A stretch of 64,000 bases of DNA from Flavobacteriales bacterium (GTDB lineage: Bacteria > Bacteroidota > Bacteroidia > Flavobacteriales_D > Sanyastnellaceae): positions 1 to 64,000 of the forward strand of contig JAQWQB010000060.1 in the NCBI GenBank assembly GCA_029245065.1. The letters are read 5' to 3'. A program made the translations under genes and the position numbers. Below, piece after piece: positions 50,026-58,094 of this stretch. Under the pieces are notes generated by a model that had not been told where the DNA came from, made no database searches, and saw nothing but the letters and a program-made list of their open reading frames with translations. Positions within the stretch are counted from its first letter, which is position 1; each line of letters begins with the position of its first letter.

Positions 50026-51033
50026 ATGCTCAAAATCGATATGCACACCCACATTTTACCAGCTAAATTCCCCAGATGGGCTGAGGTCTTTGGGTACGGT
50101 GATTTCATTCATTTGGAACATCACAGAAAGGGGTTTGCGAGAATGATGCAAGGGGATCGCTTTTTCAGGGAAATCGCTTCGAACTGTTGGGACGCACAAG
50201 AACGCATCGATGAATATGCGAAGTTTCAAACCCAAGTGCAGGTAGTATGCACAATTCCTGTCATGTTCTCCTATTGGGCGAAACCAGCGGATGCTCTTGC
50301 AGTGTCTGAATTTCTCAATGATGATTTGGCTGAACTTCAGGTGAAGTACCCAAAGAATTATGTTGGGCTGGGAACAGTGCCAATGCAAGATACTGATCTC
50401 GCCATTCAAGAGTTACGCAGGTGCAAGGAAATTGGACTGAAGGGAATTCAGATTGGGAGTAACATCAATAACAAGAATTTATCAGAACCTGAGTTCTTTC
50501 CCATCTTCGAAGCGGCGGAGGAGCTAGGAATGTGCATCATGATACATCCGTGGAACATGATGGGCAAAAAAGACATGGAGAAGTATTGGCTTCCCTGGCT
50601 TGTAGGTATGCCTGCAGAAACCAGTAGAGCAATATGTTCCCTGATTTTTAGTGGTGTTCTTGAACGCCTGCCTAATCTTCGTTTCAATTTCTCCCATGCA
50701 AGTGGTTCCTTTTTAGCAACCATTGGTAGAGTAGAACACGGATATAATTGTCGGCCTGACCTCGTGGCCATAGACAATCCAATTAACCCTAGAGAATACT
50801 TAGGCAAGTTTTGGGTTGATAGTATCACGCATGACGATAAGATGCTGAAGTATGTCTTGGACATGGTTGGATCCGAAAAAGTAAGTCTTGGAACAGATTA
50901 CCCGTTCCCACTCGGTGATCTTGAGATTGGAAAGTTCATCACTGAAGCCGGCTTATCCGATCAAGTTGTAGACGATATTTTCTGTAATTCAGCCCTTTCG
51001 TGGTTGGATATGAAGAAAGAAGATTTCTTGTAG
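50026..51033 (+). CDS. ACMSD-type amidohydrolase (aminocarboxymuconate-semialdehyde decarboxylase-like)
   Basis: 335 residues from the ATG at 50026, where the metal-binding motif MLKIDMHTHILP begins; the frame runs back to 49888 without family sequence. The zinc ligands of the ACMSD branch are visible: HxH in DMHTHI, His in CIMIHPWNMMG and Asp in SLGTDYPFPLGD; further marks are KFWVDSITHDDKML and NFSHASGSF. ACMSD decarboxylates an intermediate of kynurenine (tryptophan) breakdown, moving flux away from NAD synthesis. No other kynurenine genes are in the window. A TATTTTCG box lies at 50001-50008. Confidence 0.9.
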   Translation: MLKIDMHTHILPAKFPRWAEVFGYGDFIHLEHHRKGFARMMQGDRFFREIASNCWDAQERIDEYAKFQTQVQVVCTIPVMFSYWAKPADALAVSEFLNDDLAELQVKYPKNYVGLGTVPMQDTDLAIQELRRCKEIGLKGIQIGSNINNKNLSEPEFFPIFEAAEELGMCIMIHPWNMMGKKDMEKYWLPWLVGMPAETSRAICSLIFSGVLERLPNLRFNFSHASGSFLATIGRVEHGYNCRPDLVAIDNPINPREYLGKFWVDSITHDDKMLKYVLDMVGSEKVSLGTDYPFPLGDLEIGKFITEAGLSDQVVDDIFCNSALSWLDMKKEDFL

Positions 51034-51113
51034 ACGGCAGCTCAGCTGAAATATTTTTTGAGTGAACGCAACCATTTTGACAATGGGGGCGTCATACTTA
51101 TGAATAACCCATA

Positions 51114-51659
51114 ATGACTGACCTTAGAGAGATAATCGACGGTTGCAAACGCAACAAAGGAAAGTACCAGGATATGTTATATGCCAGGTACTCCAAGATG
51201 CTCTATGGAACGTGTTTAAGGTATACTCGAAATTCGTTTGATGCGGAAGATGTATTGCAGGAAGGGTTCGTGAAAATTTTCAAGAACATCGGAATGTATT
51301 CTCAAGACAAGCCATTCGAAGGCTGGATTCGCAAAATCATGATCAATACGGCCATTACCCATTACCGGAAGCACTTGAAACATGCTTACCATGATGACGT
51401 AACAGAATCACACGATTTAAGTGCTGATTTGGGTCCGGATCAACATTGCGATTACACCAAAGAAGAATTGATGGCAGCCATTAATAAACTGCCTTCAGGA
51501 TATAAAATGGTCTTCAACATGTATGTGATTGAAGGCTACAAACACAAAGAAATTGCCGATGCACTAAGCATCGATATTAATACTTCAAAATCACAGCTCT
51601 CACGAGCGAAGAAGCACCTTCAACGTGAACTGGCTGAGATGAGTAAGGTTAATCTGTGA
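51114..51659 (+). CDS. ECF-type RNA polymerase sigma factor
   Basis: 181 residues with the two sigma-70 domains of ECF factors: region 2 (about 20-85: YARYSKMLYGTCLRYT, DAEDVLQEGFVKIFKN, PFEGWIRKIMINTAI) and region 4 (about 118-172: INKLPSGYKMVFNMYVIEG, HKEIADALSIDINTSKSQL). It is followed 4 bases later by a single-membrane-span protein that looks like its anti-sigma factor and then by an outer-membrane protein gene. The trio probably monitors the envelope. Confidence 0.93.
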   Translation: MTDLREIIDGCKRNKGKYQDMLYARYSKMLYGTCLRYTRNSFDAEDVLQEGFVKIFKNIGMYSQDKPFEGWIRKIMINTAITHYRKHLKHAYHDDVTESHDLSADLGPDQHCDYTKEELMAAINKLPSGYKMVFNMYVIEGYKHKEIADALSIDINTSKSQLSRAKKHLQRELAEMSKVNL

Positions 51660-51663
51660 GGAT

Positions 51664-52326
51664 ATGATGAAGCGGCACGATGATCCATTTTTTGAGATGT
51701 TCCGAGAGGGGTTGCAAGGTTACGAAGCAACGCCCCCTGCAGGAGCTCATGCAGCCATAAAAAGTAAAGTAGCCAAAGGAGGAGGGTTTTTCCATTTCTC
51801 TTGGAATAGGCTCAATGTATATTATGCTTCCCTAATGGTAGGGGCAGGTTTGGCAGCTATGTTCGTTTTGAACAATGAACAAGCTACAACACCTATGCAA
51901 ACGGCAATGATGCCAGAGGTTGGAAACAATCATGTATTGCATGCCGTTCAAGTAAGATTGGCAGATGCAAATCAGCAGAATGATTCCGAAGGTGAACTAG
52001 TATTCACAATGGAAGACTTTTCGTTTGAGGTTGACACCTACAGCATGCTCTCTCACGTTTACCAAATGCCAAGTTGCGGCGGAACAATAGACAATAGTCA
52101 AATTCAGTTGGGTGATCAACTGGTTTCGGTTAACACGGCAACGGAACACCAAGAAGCGAAAGCTGAGGAAACCACCGAAATGCAGAAAATGGCGAAAGTT
52201 CAACTTCCTATTGATTGGACAGACAGACTTAAGTCGCCCAACATGAATGATTTGATCACTCAGTTGGATTCAGATAGCGAAACAATATTCCTCAAAGTCC
52301 CAGTTAAGGTGACAGTAGAAAACTAA
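51664..52326 (+). CDS. Probable anti-sigma factor (single membrane span)
   Basis: 220 residues. A short cytosolic N-terminus (HDDPFFEMFREGLQGYEATP, then GAHAAIKSKV) is followed by one membrane helix (about 53-67: YYASLMVGAGLAAMFVL) and a periplasmic tail of about 150 residues with no recognised domain. This layout and its position right after an ECF sigma gene are typical of Bacteroidota anti-sigma factors, but there is no clear zinc-binding motif, so the role is inferred from context. ATGs at 51664 and 51667 are both possible. Confidence 0.7.
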   Translation: MMKRHDDPFFEMFREGLQGYEATPPAGAHAAIKSKVAKGGGFFHFSWNRLNVYYASLMVGAGLAAMFVLNNEQATTPMQTAMMPEVGNNHVLHAVQVRLADANQQNDSEGELVFTMEDFSFEVDTYSMLSHVYQMPSCGGTIDNSQIQLGDQLVSVNTATEHQEAKAEETTEMQKMAKVQLPIDWTDRLKSPNMNDLITQLDSDSETIFLKVPVKVTVEN

Positions 52327-52334
52327 GATTCGCT

Positions 52335-52342
52335 TATCTTCG
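52335..52342 (+). promoter_or_regulatory. -7 box TATCTTCG upstream of the outer-membrane protein gene
   Basis: The box ends 15 bases before the ATG at 52358. The sequence TATCTTCGCAGTCAT nearly repeats the one at 45771, suggesting a shared extended promoter element. Confidence 0.4.
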
Positions 52343-52357
52343 CAGTCATTCGACCGC

Positions 52358-53338
52358 ATGACCAAAAGAGAACACAATATTCCATCTATTTCGAGCAGCA
52401 TCCGCAAGGTGCTGCTCTTTTTAGTTGGGTCCATTGCTCCTTTTTTGGTGACCGCCGGAATCATATTGAACAATGACACCATCATCTTAGATGGTAAAAA
52501 AGTAATTGTCGAACGAGAGTTGACGGTTGATACTGTTGGCACCACAGTTGCAAATCCGCTGGAAGAAAAAAAGCGAAAGAAGAAACTGAGTCTAGGCACT
52601 TGGAAAGGTGGTTTTAGGGCGGAAGGATACGTTCCAGTGAGTGTGTTAACCACCACAGAAACAGGCATGAGCAGCGTCAATTCATACATCGGCGCAGATA
52701 GAAGAAGAGGGAATGGCTCTGGAATAATGCTCTTTGCGGAGCGCGAAGTTGGAAGAAGAGATTTCTCCATCACAACCGGGATAGGCATTGATTTCATTTC
52801 CAATGTCAATTTCTCATTTGACCCTACTCAACTTGACGACAGTCTCCTGACCTTCGCCAACTTTACAGATAATCAATTGGATCAAGTGCTTCTCTTTCGA
52901 TACGAATTGGGAGATGAATTTGATACCCTAAAAGTGGATCTAAAAGACGACCCATTCAAAACCACCTGGTTGAGAATTCCTGTTGGCGCTTTGTGGGAAA
53001 GAGCCATCAACAAAGAAGTTTCCCTGCGCTTCGGCGGAGGAGTAGACCTTCGATTCCTACTAGGGTCCAATCGTCCTGATGTTATCTTATTGCCAGATTT
53101 AGGGAAAGATTACACATGGATTTCTTCGGATGAAGAGGCGTGGTTCTACAAGCGCTTCGTTGCAACCCCATGGGTTTCAGGAGGCGTTCGTGTAGCAATG
53201 GACAGAAATTGGTGGCTGGATATTGGGCTGAAAGGTGGATTCCCTTTTTCTCCAATGGCATCCAATTCGAACGGACTTCAGCAACAAACCATCCTCATGA
53301 GCGGAAGGGTAGGTGTGATGTACCTTTTCGGCAAATAA
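52358..53338 (+). CDS. Putative outer-membrane beta-barrel protein
   Basis: 326 residues. A hydrophobic segment near the N-terminus (KVLLFLVGSIAPFLVTAGII, about 17-36) acts as signal or anchor. Then a basic stretch (EEKKRKKKLSLGTWKGG) and alternating strands with aromatic girdle (GGFRAEGYVPVSVL, LRFGGGVDLRFLLGSN, NWWLDIGLKGGFPFSP) ending in MSGRVGVMYLFGK, typical of small Bacteroidota barrel proteins (PorT-like). The unusual basic patch right before the barrel might contact DNA, RNA or LPS; I cannot tell. It is the third gene of the ECF sigma/anti-sigma group, 31 bases after the anti-sigma gene, with its own -7 box. Confidence 0.68.
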   Translation: MTKREHNIPSISSSIRKVLLFLVGSIAPFLVTAGIILNNDTIILDGKKVIVERELTVDTVGTTVANPLEEKKRKKKLSLGTWKGGFRAEGYVPVSVLTTTETGMSSVNSYIGADRRRGNGSGIMLFAEREVGRRDFSITTGIGIDFISNVNFSFDPTQLDDSLLTFANFTDNQLDQVLLFRYELGDEFDTLKVDLKDDPFKTTWLRIPVGALWERAINKEVSLRFGGGVDLRFLLGSNRPDVILLPDLGKDYTWISSDEEAWFYKRFVATPWVSGGVRVAMDRNWWLDIGLKGGFPFSPMASNSNGLQQQTILMSGRVGVMYLFGK

Positions 53339-53540
53339 CCCCTTCTTTTATTGCCCTGTCAGATTCCTGATTGGAAAGACTTTCTTGCAACTATTGTAAT
53401 GCAATTCACACTTTTTTTGATTTCGAGCACAACATATCAAGAACGAACTGAGTTTATATAGTGAGAGTTTTAGTTCGATTCTACCGAGTAATCCTGCAAG
53501 GTTCTTGGATAGAAAATTCTAAAGTTGTTTTGGTTAAGGT

Positions 53541-53572
53541 AAAGGAGAGTTCAACGGAGCTCTCCTTTTTTC
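53541..53572 (+). terminator. Rho-independent terminator in the 53.3-53.7 kb gap
   Basis: AAAGGAGAG (53541-53549) pairs with CTCTCCTTT (53560-53568) over a 10-base loop and is followed by Ts. It may end the sigma/anti-sigma/outer-membrane transcript or a separate small RNA. Confidence 0.85.
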
Positions 53573-53620
53573 ATGGTAAAAATAGGAGCCACAAGGCTTA
53601 ACTGCGCGGCATGCCTACAG

Positions 53621-53660
53621 ATACTTGATTGTTCGGAGGTTTTGAATATCAATCAATTAT
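53621..53660. promoter_or_regulatory. Inverted repeat upstream of the gliding-motility C-terminal domain gene
   Basis: ATACTTGATTG and CAATCAATTAT form 11-base arms with one mismatch, separated by 18 bases, ending 30 bases before the start codon at 53691. The core arms TTGATTG/CAATCAA are exact. Candidate operator or 5'-UTR hairpin. Confidence 0.35.
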
Positions 53661-53690
53661 ATGTATTTTTAACTAAGAATTAGAAAGTCT

Positions 53691-54737
53691 ATGTCGCTCA
53701 AGAATATCAGTCTTATCCTAGGTTTTATGACACTGTCAATCAGTGTGGTAGCTCAAATTCCAAACGGTGGGTTCGAAACCAATTCTGGTTTGCCATCTGG
53801 AATGGGAGAGTGGCAATTGGTAGACTCATGGACAAATGCTTTCAGTTTAGACGCTACCCCTGATTACTTTCACAACGGCGGAACATTTGCCGGAGATCTT
53901 CCTGAAACCCCTGTTGCACTTGTCAATGCGTTCGAAGGGAACGCCATTATGGGATTTGTAGCCACTGGCGTTAAGGGAACAAACAAACGAGAGTACTTGT
54001 CAGTAGAAATGGACAATGCGCTGGAAGAAGGAAAAAAATATCAATTTTCTTTTAGCATTACCAATGGTGCTGTTACCGCAAATTCACAAGGTGGATTGGG
54101 AACCAGTGAATTGGGCATCGCCTTCACGGTTGGGTCTCCTGTTCAATCAGCGAATTCCCCACTAGAACTAACCCCAAAATTTGTGATTCAATCTGTTCTT
54201 TATGACAGAGAATGGATCCATTACACATTTAGTTTCATAGCCAACGAAGCATTTTCTCATCTAACCATCGGTGTGTTCGGCAACGATGATGACAAAGAAA
54301 TTCAACCATTCGAAGGAACTTCTCCTTCCATAGCATACTACTTTGTTGATGACTTCAGAATGCAGGAAATTCCTGTAGAGAATACCGCAGCGAATGAAGG
54401 AAAAGGTGGTGTTCCTGATGACAGCATTGAGCCTGTAGAACCCGAAGAACCGGCGTTTTTCATCCCCAATGCCTTTACCCCAAATGGTGACGGAGACAAT
54501 GACCTTTTCTTCCCGATCGTACCATCAATGGTAGGCTATAAATTTTGCATCTACGATAGATGGGGACAGCTTCTTTTCAGCACAACTGATATTGACACCG
54601 GTTGGAATGGAAAGAATGGTGACGGAAGCTTTTTCAAAACGGATGTCTACGCTTGGGAATTGAGATATGACCTCGAAAACGCTGAAGGCGAATGGATTAG
54701 TCGAGTTCATCAAGGTACCTTGAACCTCTTGCGATAA
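53691..54737 (+). CDS. Secreted protein with gliding-motility C-terminal (T9SS type B) domain
   Basis: 348 residues. A signal peptide (about 1-22, ending ISVVAQ) is followed by a beta-rich domain starting IPNGGFETNSGLPSG, which resembles the carbohydrate-binding-like domains found on secreted Bacteroidota proteins. An acidic linker (DDSIEPVEPEEPAF) leads into the CHU_C domain: FIPNAFTPNGDGDNDLF, FCIYDRWGQLLFST, GWNGKNGDGSFFKTDVYAW, ending HQGTLNLLR. CHU_C is the type B signal for type IX secretion. The protein is thus exported, probably to the surface. Adhesion or glycan binding is likely but not shown. Confidence 0.88.
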   Translation: MSLKNISLILGFMTLSISVVAQIPNGGFETNSGLPSGMGEWQLVDSWTNAFSLDATPDYFHNGGTFAGDLPETPVALVNAFEGNAIMGFVATGVKGTNKREYLSVEMDNALEEGKKYQFSFSITNGAVTANSQGGLGTSELGIAFTVGSPVQSANSPLELTPKFVIQSVLYDREWIHYTFSFIANEAFSHLTIGVFGNDDDKEIQPFEGTSPSIAYYFVDDFRMQEIPVENTAANEGKGGVPDDSIEPVEPEEPAFFIPNAFTPNGDGDNDLFFPIVPSMVGYKFCIYDRWGQLLFSTTDIDTGWNGKNGDGSFFKTDVYAWELRYDLENAEGEWISRVHQGTLNLLR

Positions 54738-54755
54738 TTATCCCGCTCGCATCCT

Positions 54756-54763
54756 TACCTTCG
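54756..54763 (+). promoter_or_regulatory. -7 box TACCTTCG abutting the bshC start (leaderless candidate)
   Basis: The box ends 4 bases before the ATG at 54768. It lies in the 30-base gap after the preceding gene. Confidence 0.45.
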
Positions 54764-54767
54764 CATC

Positions 54768-56354
54768 ATGCGTTGGACATTTATCCCTTACATTGAAGAT
54801 TCTACTGCAAATCCTACTTTCAAACGTCTGTTGGAGAAGGATGAGCGCTTGGCTAGTTTGGTAACCGGTTTCCCTCACTTTTCGGAACTGAAAAAACTGG
54901 CTGATAAAAGAGCGATGCAAGCGTCACATCGAGCGATTTTGGTAGATGAATTGCTAAGGCAAAATAGCCGTACCGCCAGTGAATCAAGTCTTGCCAATAT
55001 AGAAGCCCTGCGCAGCCAATCTACTTTCTCTGTTACCACAGGACATCAATTAAATATCTTTTCGGGTCCGGCTTTCTTCATTTATAAGATTGCCCATACC
55101 ATTTCGCTGGCCAATGAGTTGACAGCTAAATTGGAAAACAATCAGGTGGTTCCGATATACTGGATGGCCAGTGAGGATCACGATTTGGAAGAAATAAATC
55201 ACTTCTATGCGTACAAAGAAAAGTTGTTGTGGGACGAACCATATGCTGGTGCTGTCGGACGTATGCCCGTTGCTAAACTAAATTCAGTGCTGCAACAATG
55301 GAAAGAGGTCATGAGGTGGGAAGATGAAAACCCACGCTATCAGCTATTCTCTTCCTATGTTAAACAAGACAATCTTGCCGAAGCCACACGTTTCTTGGTG
55401 AATGAACTATTTGGTAAACATGGTATCGTTGTGTTAGATGCCGATAGCAAGGAATTGAAGTCGCTTTTCGTGCCCAATATGGTACAAGAAATTACTGAAC
55501 GGGCTGGTCAAAAAGAACTGTCAACCCTTGAGAATTACTTGGAAGAGGTCTACCTAAAAACTCAAATACACGCTAGGGATATCAACTTATTTTACCTGAC
55601 TGAGCAGGATAGATTACGATTAACACATGAAGGAGACGAAGTTGTTACAGTGGGAGGAGCGCACCGGTGGACGAAAGATGAGTTGTTAGTTCAGCTGGCA
55701 GAACACCCTGATCGGTTTAGCCCAAATGTGGTTCTTCGCCCCGTCTATCAGGAAGTAATTCTACCAAACCTTGCCTACATAGGTGGACCTGGAGAATTGT
55801 CTTATTGGCTCCAACTCAAGCCGCTATTCGATCGCATGAACGTTTCGTACCCAGTTTTAATGCCTCGAAATGGAGCTACCATACTGGCAGCGCATCAAGT
55901 GAAAAAACTCAATAAACTCAACATAGATGTTCAGGCGCTCAAAGGGCGAGAAGAAGATGTGATCTCGAAATGGGTTGAGGAAAATAAACAGGTTGAGGTT
56001 TCATTGAATGAACAGAAGTCTGAACTAGCATCGTTATTTAAGAAAGTGCAGTCACAGTTGGAAACGGTCGACAAGAGCTTGGCAAAGAAAGGAGAGGGAG
56101 CATTGGTGCGAAGCCAGAAGGAGTTAGAAGGGCTGGAAAAAGCAATGGAACGAGCAGTGAAGTCCAAGAACGATGTGGCTATCAATCAACTCATAGCACT
56201 CAAAAACAACCTATTTCCAGAGGGGAGTCCTCAAGAACGTCATCAAACGTATTTCGCCCTTGAGGCGGCAATAGGGGGGGCAATAATTGATGAACTTGTT
56301 GCGAATTTTCCACCGTTCAATTCAGGCATGAATATTATTTCGCCAGAATTCTGA
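54768..56354 (+). CDS. bshC: Bacillithiol biosynthesis cysteine-adding enzyme BshC
   Basis: 528 residues, family length. BshC is assigned to the last step of bacillithiol synthesis, adding cysteine to glucosaminyl-malate. Recognisable segments: SVTTGHQLNIFSGPAFFIYK (about 91-110), PIYWMASEDHDLEEINHFY, GIVVLDADSKELKSLF, VLRPVYQEVILPNLAYIGGP and ELSYWLQLKPLFDRMN, then a C-terminal coiled coil (about 395-490) and a helical end. Bacillithiol is the main low-molecular-weight thiol in many Bacteroidota. bshA and bshB are not in the window. It seems to have its own promoter, with an extremely short leader. Confidence 0.95.
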   Translation: MRWTFIPYIEDSTANPTFKRLLEKDERLASLVTGFPHFSELKKLADKRAMQASHRAILVDELLRQNSRTASESSLANIEALRSQSTFSVTTGHQLNIFSGPAFFIYKIAHTISLANELTAKLENNQVVPIYWMASEDHDLEEINHFYAYKEKLLWDEPYAGAVGRMPVAKLNSVLQQWKEVMRWEDENPRYQLFSSYVKQDNLAEATRFLVNELFGKHGIVVLDADSKELKSLFVPNMVQEITERAGQKELSTLENYLEEVYLKTQIHARDINLFYLTEQDRLRLTHEGDEVVTVGGAHRWTKDELLVQLAEHPDRFSPNVVLRPVYQEVILPNLAYIGGPGELSYWLQLKPLFDRMNVSYPVLMPRNGATILAAHQVKKLNKLNIDVQALKGREEDVISKWVEENKQVEVSLNEQKSELASLFKKVQSQLETVDKSLAKKGEGALVRSQKELEGLEKAMERAVKSKNDVAINQLIALKNNLFPEGSPQERHQTYFALEAAIGGAIIDELVANFPPFNSGMNIISPEF

Positions 56355-56411
56355 TCAAATTCACGTAGGTTGAGTAGAGTTTAGTAGATTAGTGTAATAA
56401 ATACACTTACT

Positions 56412-56840
56412 ATGGCTCACGAGCTTTCCAGTGCTAAAGATGAATTCGGTAACGCAGCATCTCCTATTCTTGGGGAAGGTGTGAAAAACTACCTTATCGA
56501 TATAGATGGAACAATCACTGAAGATGTTCCAAATGAACAACCTGAGCGCATGGCTACCTGTGAGCCTTTTCCAGATGCGATGGAAACCATGAAGAAATGG
56601 TATGAAGAAGGCCACATCATTACTTTCTTCACTTCACGGACCGAAGAACACAGATCTGTTACAGAAGCGTGGTTAGCAAAGCATGGTATTCCTTATCATG
56701 GCTTGTTGATGGGGAAACCAAGGGGAGGCAATTATCACTGGATTGATAACCACATGGTGCGAGCCACGCGTTTCAAGGGCAAGTTTACCGATTTGGTGAC
56801 AGAAATGAAGGAAATTGAGGTTTTCAAAAAAGACAGTTGA
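56412..56840 (+). CDS. HAD-superfamily phosphatase-like protein
   Basis: 142 residues, soluble. The HAD nucleophile motif is NYLIDIDGTITED (DIDGT, about residues 29-33), followed by CEPFPDAMETMKKWYEEGH, motif II ITFFTSRTEEHR (Thr-Ser), and motif III/IV region GLLMGKPRGGNYHWIDNHM. The small size means it lacks a cap domain, like type III HAD phosphatases. Bacteroidota homologues are, as I recall, often labelled phosphoheptose isomerase-related without experimental support, so I keep a generic call. It starts 57 bases after bshC and abuts the convergent aroA with no gap. Confidence 0.82.
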   Translation: MAHELSSAKDEFGNAASPILGEGVKNYLIDIDGTITEDVPNEQPERMATCEPFPDAMETMKKWYEEGHIITFFTSRTEEHRSVTEAWLAKHGIPYHGLLMGKPRGGNYHWIDNHMVRATRFKGKFTDLVTEMKEIEVFKKDS

Positions 56841-58091
56841 TCATTTCAAAATGGCTCCCAAATCCTTGAGGTCCTCAAAGAACCCGGGGTACGATTTTCC
56901 AATCGCTTCAGCCCGTTCAATGCGAATAGGACCTCCGATTAGTCCCAGTAAAGCGGCTGCCATTACAATACGGTGATCATTGTGACTATCCATAGTGCAC
57001 GGCGCTGGTTTCCCAGGATGAATGGTCATAACATCGCCATCTAAATCTACTTGGATACCTGCCTTTTTAAATTCTTGCTGTATAGCCAACCCTCTGTCAC
57101 TTTCTTTGTGCTTCAGACGGTGCACTCCTTTAATTGTTGACTTTTTTTGGCCGCCAACGGCAAGTGCAGCCATGACAGGAAATAAATCGGGGCAATCCGT
57201 TGCATCGAAATCAAACGATTTGAGTTTTGAAGCTTGGACGCGAATGCCATTGGGCAAGTGCATTAGTTTAGCTCCTCCAAAAAGCAATGGGCCGGTGATT
57301 GCTCTATCTGCTTGGGTGTAGGTAGTGCTTAACCCTTCAATTAGAATGCCTCTGTTACTGGCCAATGCTCCGGCCACAAGTAAGGTGGCACCTGCACTCC
57401 AGTCTCCTTCAACTTCACTAGAAATTGGTTGATACTGCTGGTTTCCTTTGATGTGAAACGTGCGGTAGTCATCATGCGTTATTTCAATGCCAAAAGAAGC
57501 AAGCACTTCCAACGTCATATCAACGTATGGGATGCTTTTCAATGATTCTACCTGAAGTGTACTGTCTTCTTTCGCAAGCGGAAGTGCCATGAGTAATCCG
57601 CTCAAAAATTGACTTGAAACAGATCCGTCTAAAACTGCGTTTCCTCCTGTCAAGGGACCTTTTACAACCGCAGGAAGATGTCCATCTGTGGTATCAATTT
57701 GAGCACCCAACGTAGCGAATACTTCTTCGAAAGCGGTGAGTGGTCTGGTCAATAAACTTCCTTCTCCAGTTATTTCAACCGGGAAACCAGACATAGCGGC
57801 TACAGGAGTGAAAAGCCTCATGCCCAAGCCAGACTCACCAACGTTTAGTGGAGCAGGGGGCTCGTGTTTTCCTCCTTCAATTTCAATGTATTCATCATGC
57901 AATTCCGCTTCGGCACCTAAGAGTGCTGCACATTTCAATGCGTGGAACGAATCATCGTTTTCAGCTGGATGATGAAGTGTGGATTTACCGTTGGCAAGAA
58001 GTGCCGCAACTATAAATCGTTGCATTAAACTTTTTGAACCTGGTGCGCGCACTGTTCCTTCGAGAGTGGAAGGATGTACCGTAATTGTCAT
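56841..58091 (-). CDS. aroA: 3-phosphoshikimate 1-carboxyvinyltransferase (EPSP synthase)
   Basis: 416 residues. The enzyme joins shikimate-3-phosphate and phosphoenolpyruvate in the shikimate pathway. Expected motifs: GTVRAPGSKSLMQRFIVAA (substrate-binding Lys/Ser/Arg), a GESGLGMRLFTPVAAMSG in place of the more common GNAGTAxR loop, LTRPL, GSVSSQFLSGLLMALPL, DCPDLFPVMAALA and HKESDRGLAI, ending with DSHNDHRIVMAAALLGLI. The SGLGMR loop replaces the common LGNAGTAMR region contacted by glyphosate and PEP; similar variants occur in Bacteroidota. It follows menG by 3 bases in one operon. Confidence 0.95.
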   Translation of the reverse strand: MTITVHPSTLEGTVRAPGSKSLMQRFIVAALLANGKSTLHHPAENDDSFHALKCAALLGAEAELHDEYIEIEGGKHEPPAPLNVGESGLGMRLFTPVAAMSGFPVEITGEGSLLTRPLTAFEEVFATLGAQIDTTDGHLPAVVKGPLTGGNAVLDGSVSSQFLSGLLMALPLAKEDSTLQVESLKSIPYVDMTLEVLASFGIEITHDDYRTFHIKGNQQYQPISSEVEGDWSAGATLLVAGALASNRGILIEGLSTTYTQADRAITGPLLFGGAKLMHLPNGIRVQASKLKSFDFDATDCPDLFPVMAALAVGGQKKSTIKGVHRLKHKESDRGLAIQQEFKKAGIQVDLDGDVMTIHPGKPAPCTMDSHNDHRIVMAAALLGLIGGPIRIERAEAIGKSYPGFFEDLKDLGAILK

Positions 58092-58094
58092 TAA

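Larger units (their letters stand above)
53339..53690. other. 352-base intergenic region with possible small RNA and inverted repeat
   Basis: No coding sequence is seen. It contains an imperfect stem (GAACGAACT 53441-53449 with AGTTCGATTC 53472-53481), a rho-independent terminator about 200 bases after the preceding gene (53541-53572), and an 11-base imperfect inverted repeat (53621-53631 and 53650-53660). The distance of the terminator from the gene end leaves room for an independent small RNA of about 130 bases. Confidence 0.45.

Noticed and set aside
53465-53490. tRNA-like T-loop sequence GTTCGATTC
   Set aside because: No matching acceptor, D or anticodon arms nearby; the flanking bases do not form a 5-base T-stem.
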